Assembly (NCBI RefSeq): GCF_001713375.1
Contig: NZ_CP016449.1
Coordinates: 3,596,001 to 3,660,000 of the forward strand
Direction: 5' to 3'
Length of the DNA stretch: 64,000 nt
DNA from: Hydrogenophaga sp. RAC07
GTDB lineage: Bacteria; Pseudomonadota; Gammaproteobacteria; Burkholderiales; Burkholderiaceae_C
Part shown: positions 18,531 to 26,972 of the stretch, piece by piece
Layout of the letters: the number at the start of each line of letters is the position of its first letter
Numbering within the stretch: position 1 is the stretch's first letter
Position numbers and translations under genes: made by a program
The notes under the pieces: model-generated
Told to the model about the DNA's origin: nothing
The model's input: only the letters and a program-made list of their open reading frames with translations
Database searches by the model: none

Positions 18531-19920
18531 TCCGGGGCCGCTGCCAGTTGGCAATCGCCACCTGTTTGCCCCGCGCCACCGACAGCGCGCCGGGCGCGGT
18601 GTCCTTGGTGATGGTGGAGCCACCGCCCACCGTGCCGCCCGCACCGATGGTCACGGGGGCCACCAGCACGCAGTTGCTGCCCACGTGCACGTCGGCCTCG
18701 ATCACGGTGCGGTGCTTGTTGGCGCCGTCGTAGTTGGCCGTGATGCTGCCGGCGCCGTAGTTGACCCGCTCGCCCACGGTGGCGTCGCCCAGGTAGGCCA
18801 GGTGGTTGGCCTTGGCACCCGCGGCCAGGGTGCTGTTTTTCACTTCCACGAAGTTGCCGATGTGCACCTCGGCGCCCAGATCGGCACCGGGCCGCAGCCG
18901 CGCGAACGGGCCCACCAGCGCACCGGGCCCCACCTTCACACCGAGTTTTTCACCGTCGATGTGCGTGAACGGATGGATCACCGCGCCGGTCTCGATCACG
19001 GCGTTGGCGATGACGCAATTCGCGCCGACGCGCACGCCGTCGCCCAGCTGCACGCGTCCTTCGAACACGCAGTTCACATCGATCTCAACGTCCTGTCCGC
19101 ACACCAGTTCGCCCCGCACGTCCAGGCGTGCCGGATCGGCCAGGCGTGTGCCCTGTTCCATCAGCACATCGGCCACGCGCCGCTGGCAGGCGCGCTCCAG
19201 CTCGGCGAGCTGCACCGGGCTGTTCACACCCGCCACCTCGACCGCATCGCACGTGGTGACAGCACGCACCACCAAGCCCTGCGCCACGGCGTGCTTGACC
19301 ACGTCGGTGAGGTAGTACTCGCGCTGGCTGTTGTCGTTGGTCAGGTCTTTGAGCAAGGACTTGAGCAGGGAGGCCGGCGCCGCCATGACACCGCTGTACC
19401 ACTCGGTGATGCGCCGTTGCGCTTCATTGGCATCCTTGTGCTCCACGATGGCGTGGACCGATCGATCCGCATCCACGGAGCGCACGATTCGGCCATAGCC
19501 GGTGGCATCGCCACCCGTGTCCACGCTCAACAGCGCGAGGTGCTGCCCGTCACACGCCTGCAGCAAGGTTTCCAGCGTGGCTTGCCCGATCAAGGGCACG
19601 TCTCCGTTGAGGATCAGCACAACGCCATCGTCCGCCAGCACAGGAACCGCCTGCTGCACCGCATGGCCGGTGCCGAGCTGCGGCTCCTGGCGCACGAAGC
19701 GCAGCGCGGTGGTGGCGGGCGCCTGCAGGCCGGCCTCCACCTGCTCGGCGCCGTGACCGGTGATCACCACCACCGAGCGCGCCGATAACCGCGCGGCACA
19801 GTCGATCACGTGCTGGGCCAGTGCGCGCCCGCCCAAACGGTGCAACACTTTGGGCCGCTGACTTTTCATGCGCGTGCCCTTGCCGGCCGCCATCACCACC
19901 ACATCCACAGGGAACGACAT
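18511..19920 (-). CDS. glmU: Bifunctional N-acetyltransferase/uridylyltransferase GlmU
   Basis: This is a 469-residue protein from the ATG at 19920, preceded by AGAGGTG. It acetylates glucosamine-1-phosphate and then attaches UMP, giving UDP-GlcNAc. The N-terminal pyrophosphorylase domain shows VMAAGKGTRMKS (residues about 9-20), QLGTGHA and NGDVPL. From about residue 255 the left-handed beta-helix acetyltransferase has hexapeptide repeats, including HIGNFVEVKN, NHLAYLGDA and NYGAGSITANYDG. Length is normal. It is separated from glmS by two genes yet serves the same pathway. Its ATG overlaps by two bases the ATG of the divergent lipoprotein gene, so the glmU promoter may lie inside that gene. 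Confidence 0.97.
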   Translation of the reverse strand: MSFPVDVVVMAAGKGTRMKSQRPKVLHRLGGRALAQHVIDCAARLSARSVVVITGHGAEQVEAGLQAPATTALRFVRQEPQLGTGHAVQQAVPVLADDGVVLILNGDVPLIGQATLETLLQACDGQHLALLSVDTGGDATGYGRIVRSVDADRSVHAIVEHKDANEAQRRITEWYSGVMAAPASLLKSLLKDLTNDNSQREYYLTDVVKHAVAQGLVVRAVTTCDAVEVAGVNSPVQLAELERACQRRVADVLMEQGTRLADPARLDVRGELVCGQDVEIDVNCVFEGRVQLGDGVRVGANCVIANAVIETGAVIHPFTHIDGEKLGVKVGPGALVGPFARLRPGADLGAEVHIGNFVEVKNSTLAAGAKANHLAYLGDATVGERVNYGAGSITANYDGANKHRTVIEADVHVGSNCVLVAPVTIGAGGTVGGGSTITKDTAPGALSVARGKQVAIANWQRPRKKKQAP

Positions 19921-20839
19921 GAACACCTCTTTCGGGGAATCGTTGCGCGGCGTTCTTGCCGGGCCTCACGTGCGCCGGATTATCGCCCTCAGGGTGAGCA
20001 AGGTCTGTGCGCTGGTGATCATGGCCGCGACCCTCTCGGCCTGCACCGCGACACGACTGGCCTACAACCAGGCGCACAACGCCACCTATTGGTGGCTCGA
20101 CAGCCACGTCGACTTCAACAATGGCCAGTCGACCCCGGTGCGCGGCGACATCAACGCCTTCTTTCAATGGCACCGCACCAACGAATTGCCGGTGTACGCC
20201 GGACTGCTGCAGCGCTGGCAATCCATGGCGTCCCAGGACATCACAGGCGCACAGGTGTGCGCCGAGTTCGACGTGATCCGCCAGCGCATCGACCGTGCTG
20301 CCGATGCCAGCGTGCAACCCATGGCGCGCCTGGCACTGCAACTCGACGCGGCCCAGCTGGAGCACCTCAAGAGCCGCCAGGCCAAGAGCAATGAAGAGTT
20401 TGCCGACGACTTCCTTCAAGCGTCTGCAGAAGCGCGCATCGAAAAGCGCTATGACCGCGCGCTGGGCCGCAGCGAAATGCTCTACGGCACGCTGAACGCG
20501 GCACAAAAGGAACTGCTGCGCAACAACATCAAGGCGTCTCCATTCGACCCGCAGCGCACCCAGGCCGAGCGGCTGCGCCGACAGACCGACCTGTTGCAAA
20601 CGGTGAAAGAAGCCCAGGCCGCACCCGACACCGCCACCGAACGCGTGCGCGGCCACATCGCTCGCATCGGCCAGTCGCCCACGCCGGGCTACAAGGCTTA
20701 TGCGGACGAGCTGGTGCGCCAGGGCTGCGCCCAGTTCGCCCAGTTGCACAACGCGACCTCGCCCGAGCAGCGTGCCCACGCCGTGCGCGTGCTCAAGGAC
20801 TACGAAAACGACCTGCGGGTGCTGAGCGCACAACGCTGA
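19919..20839 (+). CDS. DUF6279-type lipoprotein
   Basis: This is a predicted outer-membrane or periplasmic lipoprotein. The lipobox is TLSAC, preceded by a hydrophobic stretch VCALVIMAA. After it comes RLAYNQAHNATYWWLDSHVD, the recognisable start of DUF6279 proteins; the rest is helical and charged. With the ATG at 19919 (AGGGA upstream) the protein has 306 residues and a long 40-residue pre-signal region. In-frame GTG codons at 19970 or 19994 would give a more normal signal peptide and would free space for promoters. The true start is therefore uncertain. Family function is unknown. Confidence 0.75.
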   Translation: MNTSFGESLRGVLAGPHVRRIIALRVSKVCALVIMAATLSACTATRLAYNQAHNATYWWLDSHVDFNNGQSTPVRGDINAFFQWHRTNELPVYAGLLQRWQSMASQDITGAQVCAEFDVIRQRIDRAADASVQPMARLALQLDAAQLEHLKSRQAKSNEEFADDFLQASAEARIEKRYDRALGRSEMLYGTLNAAQKELLRNNIKASPFDPQRTQAERLRRQTDLLQTVKEAQAAPDTATERVRGHIARIGQSPTPGYKAYADELVRQGCAQFAQLHNATSPEQRAHAVRVLKDYENDLRVLSAQR

Positions 20840-20854
20840 CACGCGCGCGGCCTG

Positions 20855-22135
20855 TCAGCCCGCAAACCGCATCCACGCCCACACCACGGCCAGCGTGGCC
20901 AGCGTCACCGGAATGCCTGTGACCGCATGCCGCTTCCAGTCGATCTCGATGCCTTGTTGCCGGGCCAGGTCGGCCACGATCAGGTTGGCGATCGAGCCCA
21001 CGAGCAGCAGGTTGCCGGCAAACGTCGTCGCCAGTGCCAGCATCACACCGGCCTGCTCGCCACTGCCGCCCAGGTGCGGCAGCAACAGCATCACGGCAGG
21101 CACGTTGGACACCAGGTTGGAGAGCAAGGCGCTGGCCACCAGCAGCGGTCCGGGGTCGGTGAGAACCACGCCCTGAGCACCCAGCCAGGCCACGGCCTGT
21201 GCCGCCAGGCCGGTGGATTCAAACGCGTGGTTCACCACGAACAGGCCCATGAACAGGATCAGCAGCGGCCAGTCGACCAGGCCCATGAAATGCGAGGTGT
21301 GCAGCCGCCGGCTCAGCAGCAACACGCCTGCCCCCACCAGCGCAGCCACGTCGCGCGGCCAGGCGGTGAAGAGAAAGATCAGCAGCAGGGCACCGGCCAC
21401 CAACAGCCCCTTGGTGGTCTGCCATGCATCAAACGCGGGCTCTTCAACACCCAGGGTGTTCGCTCCGTCTCCCGCTGGCGGGCGAGGGCCGGGGTGAGGG
21501 CTCCCCGCCTTCGCACCCGGCCCGTAGGCCAGCCACAACCAGAGCAGCACCAGCCCGATCACCACAGGCGGCAGCGCCTGCCGCACATACCCACCGAACG
21601 GCAGCTGCAGCACCGAGCCGATCAGCATGTTCTGCGGATTGCCGATCAGGGTCGCGGCTGATCCGATGTTGGCCGCGCAGGCCAGGCCGATCAGAAAGGG
21701 CAGTGGGTCGAGGCCGCGTTTCAGGCAGAGCCGCGCCACCACCGGCGTCATGGCCAGGCACACGATGTCGTTGGAAAACACCGCCGACAGCACGCCCGCC
21801 ACGAGGATGAGCGCCGCGAGCAAACCGCTTCGCGGCAGCGGCATGGCGCCCACGCGGCGCGTCACCGCAGCGTAAAACCCGCCCAACCGCATCTGCGCCG
21901 ACACCACCATGAACGCGAACAACAACACGATGGTGGGCAGGTCGATCGCGCGCGCTGCGTCTTCCAACGGCAACCCGGCCAGCGCAATCACCGCGATGGC
22001 GCCGAGCAGCGCCACACCCGAACGGTCCAGCTTCAGGCGCGGCAGACCGCCGAGGAACATGCCGAGGTAGACGATCGCAAAGACGGCGACAACGCTCCAG
22101 TCGGAGGCGGTGTGATGGAGAACGGTGGTGGGCAT
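20855..22135 (-). CDS. SLC13/ArsB-type anion or citrate transporter
   Basis: This is a 426-residue inner-membrane protein with about 10-12 hydrophobic helices in two related halves. It has family hallmarks such as AGVLSAVFSNDIVCLAMTPV and ANIGSAATLIGNPQNM in the first half, and SNLVSNVPAVMLLLP with GSIANLIVADLA in the second. The NP-containing re-entrant loops are those of the ion-transporter superfamily (CitMHS, ArsB, NhaD, DASS). The substrate cannot be read; a dicarboxylate, citrate or arsenite are all possible. The cytoplasmic loop near residues 209-225 is encoded by an inserted GC-rich repeat. It is convergent with the lipoprotein gene. Confidence 0.8.
   Translation of the reverse strand: MPTTVLHHTASDWSVVAVFAIVYLGMFLGGLPRLKLDRSGVALLGAIAVIALAGLPLEDAARAIDLPTIVLLFAFMVVSAQMRLGGFYAAVTRRVGAMPLPRSGLLAALILVAGVLSAVFSNDIVCLAMTPVVARLCLKRGLDPLPFLIGLACAANIGSAATLIGNPQNMLIGSVLQLPFGGYVRQALPPVVIGLVLLWLWLAYGPGAKAGSPHPGPRPPAGDGANTLGVEEPAFDAWQTTKGLLVAGALLLIFLFTAWPRDVAALVGAGVLLLSRRLHTSHFMGLVDWPLLILFMGLFVVNHAFESTGLAAQAVAWLGAQGVVLTDPGPLLVASALLSNLVSNVPAVMLLLPHLGGSGEQAGVMLALATTFAGNLLLVGSIANLIVADLARQQGIEIDWKRHAVTGIPVTLATLAVVWAWMRFAG
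21463..21502. repeat. Dispersed GC-rich palindromic repeat inside a coding sequence
   Basis: The segment reads CTCCCGCTGGCGGGCGAGGG followed by CCGGGGTGAGGGCT, a form of a repeat common between genes in high-GC proteobacteria. Here it is in frame within the transporter gene and encodes SPHPGPRPPAGDGAN in a loop between membrane helices. Confidence 0.6.
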
Positions 22136-22181
22136 GGGCGGCGAGGATGAACGCAGCGGATCGTAGCCTGCCGCAAAAGAA

Positions 22182-22201
22182 AAGCCGCCCGAAGGCGGCT
22201 T
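22182..22201 (-). terminator. Rho-independent terminator of the metallo-hydrolase gene
   Basis: On the minus strand AAGCCGCC, loop TTCG and GGCGGCTT form a perfect 8-bp stem followed by TTCTTTTG. It lies 21 bp after the stop codon at 22223. Confidence 0.85.
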
Positions 22202-22222
22202 GTTCTGCGGTGGGCTGCGGGC

Positions 22223-23203
22223 TCAGGCCTGCAGCGCGTTCCACATCTCCTGGTCCCGCTCGGCGGTCCAGATGCGCGGGTTCTTGATGCCCTTGGCTTC
22301 GTCGTAAGCACGGCTCACGTCGAACGGCAGGCAGTGTTCGTAGATGAACACGTGGCCGAACACCGGGTCCATGCTCTTGCGGGTGTGGGCCATCGCGGTC
22401 TTGAGGTCCATGCCGGCTGCGGCGGCTTCCTTGCCGGCCTGGAACAGCGTCGTCACCCAGCGGTGGGTGTAGTCCAGCGCCTTGTTCACATCGGCGTTGC
22501 CCTTCATGGCTTCGCCCCGGCCCGGCACGATGTATTCGGCCTTGAGCGCGCGCAGGGCTTCGAGCGTGGCGGGCCATTCTTCCAGCTGGGCGTCGCCGGT
22601 GTAGACGCCGGCTTCGTATTCCACGAGGTCGCCGCTGAACAGCACCTTTTCTTCTTCCACCCAGGCGATCGTGTCGCCGCGCGTGTGGCCCGGGCCCGGG
22701 TGCCAGATGCTGACTTTCACGCCGCCCAGGTCCACTTCCAGGCTGCCCTGGCGACCGGGCTTGCCGTCGCCGATCACCATCGTGGGCCAGGTCAGGCCGG
22801 GCACGCTGTCGGCGCCGCGGAACAGGCGCGGGAAGCGCTCCATCTCGCTCTGCATGTCCTGTGCGCCGCGCTCCACGATGAGTTCGTACGTGCCGCGGCT
22901 GGCGATCACTTCGGTGGCACCTTCGGCCAGGTAGGCACTCGCGCCCAGCACGCGAACGGCGTGGTAGTGGGTCAGCAGCACGTACTTGATGGGTTTGTCG
23001 GAGACGGTGCGGATGTGCTTGATCAGGTCTTTCGCCATGGCCGGTGTGGCGGTGGCGTCGCTGACCATGATGAATTTTTCGCCAATGATCACGCCCGAGT
23101 TCGGGTCGCCTTCGGCGGTGTAGGCCCAGCAGTGCGGGCTGAGCTGCTCAAAGGTGGTCTTCTTGTCGTCCAGGTCGGCCTGGGAGGCGAATGCTTTGCT
23201 CAT
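22223..23203 (-). CDS. MBL-fold metallo-hydrolase with altered metal motif
   Basis: This is a 326-residue protein from the ATG at 23203 (TTGGAGA upstream). The metallo-beta-lactamase fold is shown by the VLLTHYHAVRVLGA block (residues 75-88), WHPGPGHTRGDT (His of the third motif) and LFSGDLVEYEAG (bridging Asp). The canonical HxHxDH motif is replaced by H79-Y-H81-A-V-R84, which removes the Asp and His that normally hold the second metal. It may bind one metal or use other ligands. The substrate is unknown. It is monocistronic with its own terminator; the next gene upstream encodes a TetR-type regulator in the same direction. Confidence 0.8.
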   Translation of the reverse strand: MSKAFASQADLDDKKTTFEQLSPHCWAYTAEGDPNSGVIIGEKFIMVSDATATPAMAKDLIKHIRTVSDKPIKYVLLTHYHAVRVLGASAYLAEGATEVIASRGTYELIVERGAQDMQSEMERFPRLFRGADSVPGLTWPTMVIGDGKPGRQGSLEVDLGGVKVSIWHPGPGHTRGDTIAWVEEEKVLFSGDLVEYEAGVYTGDAQLEEWPATLEALRALKAEYIVPGRGEAMKGNADVNKALDYTHRWVTTLFQAGKEAAAAGMDLKTAMAHTRKSMDPVFGHVFIYEHCLPFDVSRAYDEAKGIKNPRIWTAERDQEMWNALQA

Positions 23204-23284
23204 GGCGGTCTCCAAGTGGGGGAAGCGCCGGATTTTACCTAAACGAAATCAGTTACGCATGGGTAAATCGCAGCAACAGGGAAA

Positions 23285-23884
23285 TCAGCCGCTCAAACCG
23301 CCCTCGATCACGGCCACCACCTCGTCGGCAAAGGCGCTGTAGCTCATGGGGCCGCCGGGGCGCAGCCAGGTGAAGGTCCAGTTGATCATGCCGAACAGCA
23401 TCATGGTCAGCGCGGTCTGGTTGGCCGGCGTCACGCGCTCGGGGTAGGCGCGTTTGAGGAAACGGGTGAACGCGGCCACCACGTCGCGCTGGCGGTTCAG
23501 GATGAGTTCGCGCTGCAGCTCGCCGAGGAACTTGGTGTCGGACACCAGGGCCACGTGGCGCGTGGCCGAGGTTTCGTACTCGACCAGGAAGGCGCGCACC
23601 AGTTCGCTCAAGGCATCACGTTCGCTCAGGTTCTTGCGCTGCGCACGCGCCTCCGATTCGCCGATGAGCGCGAGCAGGCGCTGGGTGTAGCGGTCGAGCA
23701 GGTCGAACAGGATCGCCTCCTTGCTCTCGTAGTAGTGGTAGAGGCGCGCCTTGCTGGTGCCGCAGGCCGCGGCGATGTCGTTCATGCTGGCGGCGGGGAA
23801 GCTCTGACGTGCAAAACAGTTGGCTGCGACGTCAAGGATTTCGTCGCGCTTGAGGTCGTGAGATGCGGATTTGGGTCGGGCCAT
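23285..23884 (-). CDS. TetR-family transcriptional regulator
   Basis: This is a 199-residue protein. The N-terminal helix-turn-helix at about residues 12-60 is classic TetR: RDEILDVAANCFARQSF, then MNDIAAACGTSKARLYHYY and SKEAILFDLL. The C-terminal domain is helical and binds an unknown ligand. It lies 81 bp upstream of the metallo-hydrolase gene in the same direction and may control it. Fatty-acyl or aromatic ligands are common in the family but nothing here decides. Confidence 0.92.
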   Translation of the reverse strand: MARPKSASHDLKRDEILDVAANCFARQSFPAASMNDIAAACGTSKARLYHYYESKEAILFDLLDRYTQRLLALIGESEARAQRKNLSERDALSELVRAFLVEYETSATRHVALVSDTKFLGELQRELILNRQRDVVAAFTRFLKRAYPERVTPANQTALTMMLFGMINWTFTWLRPGGPMSYSAFADEVVAVIEGGLSG

Positions 23885-23922
23885 CGGCGCATTCTGCCGG
23901 ACCAGGCTTCTAAGATGGCGTC

Positions 23923-24279
23923 ATGGTCAAGCCGGTCGATCCCTTTGCGTTGCACGCCTGCGAGCTGCTCTCGGGCGTGGGGCCATGCGTGGCCAGGCGC
24001 ATGTTCGGCGGCTGGGGCATCTCCACCGACGGCATGAACATCGCGATCATTGCCTGGGACACGCTGTTCCTCAAGACCAACACCGACACCGAAGCGCGTT
24101 GGCTAGCAGCCGGTGGACGGCCCTTCGTCTACGAGGCCAAGGGCAAGGCGATGAAGCTCAACTACTTCACGCCCCCCGATGAAGCGCTGGAATCGCCGGC
24201 GCTCATGCTGCCGTGGGCGCGGCTGGCGCTGGAGGCTGCGGTGGCTGCGCGCAAGCCGAAGCGGCGAACGCGCAGATAG
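23923..24279 (+). CDS. TfoX N-terminal-domain protein
   Basis: This is a 118-residue protein consisting of the TfoX/Sxy N-terminal domain only: GVGPCVARRMFGGWGIS near residues 18-34, then LFLKTN, and FVYEAKGKAMKLNYF with the closing APW-like segment ALMLPWARLAL. Full-length TfoX activates competence genes; single-domain forms are common and of unclear role. The C-terminus is basic (RKPKRRTRR). It is divergent from the TetR gene. Confidence 0.8.
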   Translation: MVKPVDPFALHACELLSGVGPCVARRMFGGWGISTDGMNIAIIAWDTLFLKTNTDTEARWLAAGGRPFVYEAKGKAMKLNYFTPPDEALESPALMLPWARLALEAAVAARKPKRRTRR

Positions 24280-24285
24280 GCTGGC

Positions 24286-24777
24286 TCAAGGTTGATTGGA
24301 TTCGTAGGGCGTCAACACACGGCCCCGGCCTGCCACCAGGAATTCGCTGTAGCCGAATACCCCGCGCACCAGGCGCGCGAACGCCAGACCGGCCTGCCCC
24401 AGCGCAACCCCGAGTTCGCGCGAAGGCGTCACCACCTCGCGGCCGAACCGGCCGGCCTCTTCCCGGGAGAGGGCCTCGGGCTCGGCGCACCAGTCGAAGC
24501 GCACCGGTCCGGCGCCGGGCTGCCAGGGTTCCATGACCACGCGCGCCCCGGCCGGCACCGTCAGGCTTTCACCGGCGTTCAACACCAGATCGCCCGACTC
24601 GTTGGCCGCACCCTTGGGCGCCTGGCCCAGCGTCACCCAGGCGCGGCCCTGGGTGATGTGCAGGCGGCTCGGCACCTGCGGGCGCAGGCTCATCGCGCGG
24701 CGCGTGTCCAGCCGCCAGCCACGGGCGGGCATGCGGCTGTGTTGAGCGGAAGCGGTGTGTGCAGAGAGGGTGTTCAT
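24286..24777 (-). CDS. DUF2917 protein
   Basis: This is a 163-residue protein. The central part (residues about 40-95) has the beta-rich DUF2917 pattern: ITQGRAWVTLG, GDLVLNAGESLTVPAG and VMEPW. This resembles small cupin-like barrels. There is no signal peptide. The family has no known function, but its members are often divergent from LysR regulators, as here (127-bp spacer holding a LysR-type site). It may be under control of that regulator. Confidence 0.75.
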   Translation of the reverse strand: MNTLSAHTASAQHSRMPARGWRLDTRRAMSLRPQVPSRLHITQGRAWVTLGQAPKGAANESGDLVLNAGESLTVPAGARVVMEPWQPGAGPVRFDWCAEPEALSREEAGRFGREVVTPSRELGVALGQAGLAFARLVRGVFGYSEFLVAGRGRVLTPYESNQP

Positions 24778-24867
24778 GGCGGGACTCCTGAGAAGGGATG
24801 AAGCTCATCCTGGGAGCCAATGCTCGCGCTTCGCCCCTTCGCCGTCCAATGAAAGCGCGCTAAGCTA

Positions 24868-24888
24868 TTGATTCGATAACCGCATCAA
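24868..24888. promoter_or_regulatory. LysR-type T-N11-A operator
   Basis: TTGAT at 24868-24872 and ATCAA at 24884-24888 are separated by 11 bases, the standard LysR-family binding box. It lies between the divergent DUF2917 and LysR genes, 17 bp before the LysR start, where such proteins usually control both genes. Confidence 0.6.
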
Positions 24889-24904
24889 TGTCCGGAGCAC
24901 CGCC

Positions 24905-25936
24905 ATGCAGCTGACCAGCAGCCATCCCCGCACGCGACCGATTGCCGCAGGCCACCTGCGTGCCTTCGAGGCGGTGGCACGCCACCTCAATTTCCGTGCG
25001 GCCGCCGAAGAACTTTCGCTGACGCAGAGCGCGGTCAGCCGACAGATCCAGGCGCTGGAAGACGAAGTCGGCACGGCCCTGTTCCTGCGCCACACGCGTG
25101 CGGTCGAACTCACCAGCGCGGGCTCGCAGTTGCTGCGCGCGGCGGCTTCCGCACTGGAGCGCATTGATGCGAGCGTGCGACAAATCCGCCAGAGCGCCGG
25201 GCGCAAGAGTGTGGCCATCACCACCTGGGCTTCGTTCGCCTCGATGTGGTTGATTCCGCGGCTGGAGGCCTTTCAACGCGACCACCCCGACATCGACATC
25301 CGCATCGACGCCACCGACAACGCGGTGGACCTGGCCACCTCCGACGTGGACCTCGCGCTGCGTTACGCAGTGCCGCAAGGCATTCCCGCCAGCGCGCAAC
25401 GGCTCTTTGGCGAACAACTCACACCCGTGGCCAGCCCGTGGCTGCTCAAGACGCACCCGATCAAAAGCATCGAAGACCTGTCGAAATGCGCGCTGATCGA
25501 AGCCGGCGACGCACACCGCACACGCCATCTCGAATGGCTCACCTGGCAACGCTGGCTCGACACCTTCGGCGCTCAACCGGTTGCTGGTTCGGGCAAACGC
25601 ACGCGTGCCAGCGCGCCACCGGCCAAGCTCTCGCCGCAGCGATGGATGTACTTCAACTACGCCAACCAGATCGTGCAGGCCGCGCTCACCGGTCAGGGTG
25701 TGGCGCTCGCGCGCCTGCCCCTGGTGGCCGAGAGCCTGGCCAGCGGCGCGCTGGTGGAGCCACTGCCCCACACGCGGCTGGATTCGCCCCTGGTGTACTG
25801 GATGATGGTCGCGCCGCGCAGCGTGCACCGGCCCGAGGTCAAGGCGTTTTGCGACTGGCTGCTGCTGCAGGCCGCCGCCACGCGAGAGGCCATCGGCGAT
25901 GTGCCCGATCCCGACACAGTTGACCAGATGGACTGA
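24905..25936 (+). CDS. LysR-family transcriptional regulator (GcvA-like)
   Basis: This is a 343-residue protein. The helix-turn-helix is at about residues 16-75 (LRAFEAVARHLNFRAAAEEL, then LTQSAVSRQIQALE). The effector-binding domain follows (about 100-310), with the DLALRY motif and a GQGVALARLPLV segment typical of GcvA/AmpR-type members. The C-terminus is about 25 residues longer than usual, plus a Lys/Ala-rich insertion near 225-240. A T-N11-A box upstream suggests control of the divergent DUF2917 gene. The EamA permease follows only 5 bp downstream and is probably co-transcribed. Confidence 0.9.
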   Translation: MQLTSSHPRTRPIAAGHLRAFEAVARHLNFRAAAEELSLTQSAVSRQIQALEDEVGTALFLRHTRAVELTSAGSQLLRAAASALERIDASVRQIRQSAGRKSVAITTWASFASMWLIPRLEAFQRDHPDIDIRIDATDNAVDLATSDVDLALRYAVPQGIPASAQRLFGEQLTPVASPWLLKTHPIKSIEDLSKCALIEAGDAHRTRHLEWLTWQRWLDTFGAQPVAGSGKRTRASAPPAKLSPQRWMYFNYANQIVQAALTGQGVALARLPLVAESLASGALVEPLPHTRLDSPLVYWMMVAPRSVHRPEVKAFCDWLLLQAAATREAIGDVPDPDTVDQMD

Positions 25937-25941
25937 AGCCG

Positions 25942-26859
25942 ATGCCGACACCCCGTCACCTCGCCGCCGGCAACCTGCGCAGCATCGTCTTCATGCTCGT
26001 CGCGGTGGGCTTTTTTGCGCTCATGGACGCGGTGCTCAAGACGCTGTCGGCGCGTTACCCGGTGCTGCAGATCGCCGCGCTGCGCGGCATGACCGCGATG
26101 CCGCTGGTGCTGCTTTACATCGCGTGGCGCGGCGCCTGGCACACCGTCTTCAAGGTGCGCTGGCCGCTGCACCTGCTGCGCGGCGTGCTCGGCATCGCCA
26201 TGCTCTCGCTGTTCACGTTGGGCGTGCGCGAATTGCCGCTGTCGGCCGCGTACACGCTGTTCTTCATTTCGCCACTGCTGATCACCATGCTGTCTGTGCC
26301 GGTGCTCAAGGAACGGGTGCCCGCGGCGCACTGGTGGTTGATCGGCATCGGTTTCATCGGTGTGCTGATTGCGCTGCGCCCCAGCGGCGAAGACCTGCAG
26401 AGCGGCTTCGTCACCGTGGGGGGCCTGGCCACCCTGGGCGCGGCGCTGTGCTACGCCGTGGCCGCCGTCACCGGCCGCCTGGCGAGTCGCACCGACAGCA
26501 GCGAGAGCATGGTGCTGTGGATGATGGTGCTGATGTCGGTGGGGGCAGGAGCCCTCGCCTGGCCCGACTGGGTGGCCATCCAGCGCAACGACGCGCCACT
26601 GCTGCTGGCCCTGGCCATCACCGGCTTCTGCGGCCAGCTCGCCATCACCGAAGCCTTTCGCCATGGCCAGGCCTCCGCGGTAGCACCGTTCGAGTACAGC
26701 GCCTTGGCCTGGGGCCTGGGGCTTGACTGGTTGATCTGGCAGAGCCTGCCGGCCTCACACACCTGGCTGGGCGCCGCCATCATCGTCGGCAGCGGGCTCT
26801 ACCTGGTGCGGCGCGAGAAGCGCATCACCGAGGTGCACGCGAATGCGGAGCATCCCTAG
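25942..26859 (+). CDS. EamA/DMT-family permease
   Basis: This is a 305-residue inner-membrane protein with about ten hydrophobic helices arranged as two EamA repeats (residues about 15-145 and 160-295). Conserved bits include AALRGMTAMPLVLLYIA, and GVLIALRPSG after the first repeat. Drug/metabolite transporters of this type export small metabolites or amino acids; the substrate is not predictable. It starts 5 bp after the LysR gene, so it shares that transcript. The start ATG at 25942 gives a normal N-terminus. Confidence 0.9.
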   Translation: MPTPRHLAAGNLRSIVFMLVAVGFFALMDAVLKTLSARYPVLQIAALRGMTAMPLVLLYIAWRGAWHTVFKVRWPLHLLRGVLGIAMLSLFTLGVRELPLSAAYTLFFISPLLITMLSVPVLKERVPAAHWWLIGIGFIGVLIALRPSGEDLQSGFVTVGGLATLGAALCYAVAAVTGRLASRTDSSESMVLWMMVLMSVGAGALAWPDWVAIQRNDAPLLLALAITGFCGQLAITEAFRHGQASAVAPFEYSALAWGLGLDWLIWQSLPASHTWLGAAIIVGSGLYLVRREKRITEVHANAEHP

Positions 26860-26972
26860 GCTTCGGCGCCGGGCCGCCCCAAGCCGAAACAGCCCCCGCG
26901 GACCCGGCAAGGACCGGGGCCCTTCCCTGTCCTGGGGCTGCGGACCTCGCGGAGCGGGGGAGCGTGGAGGCC

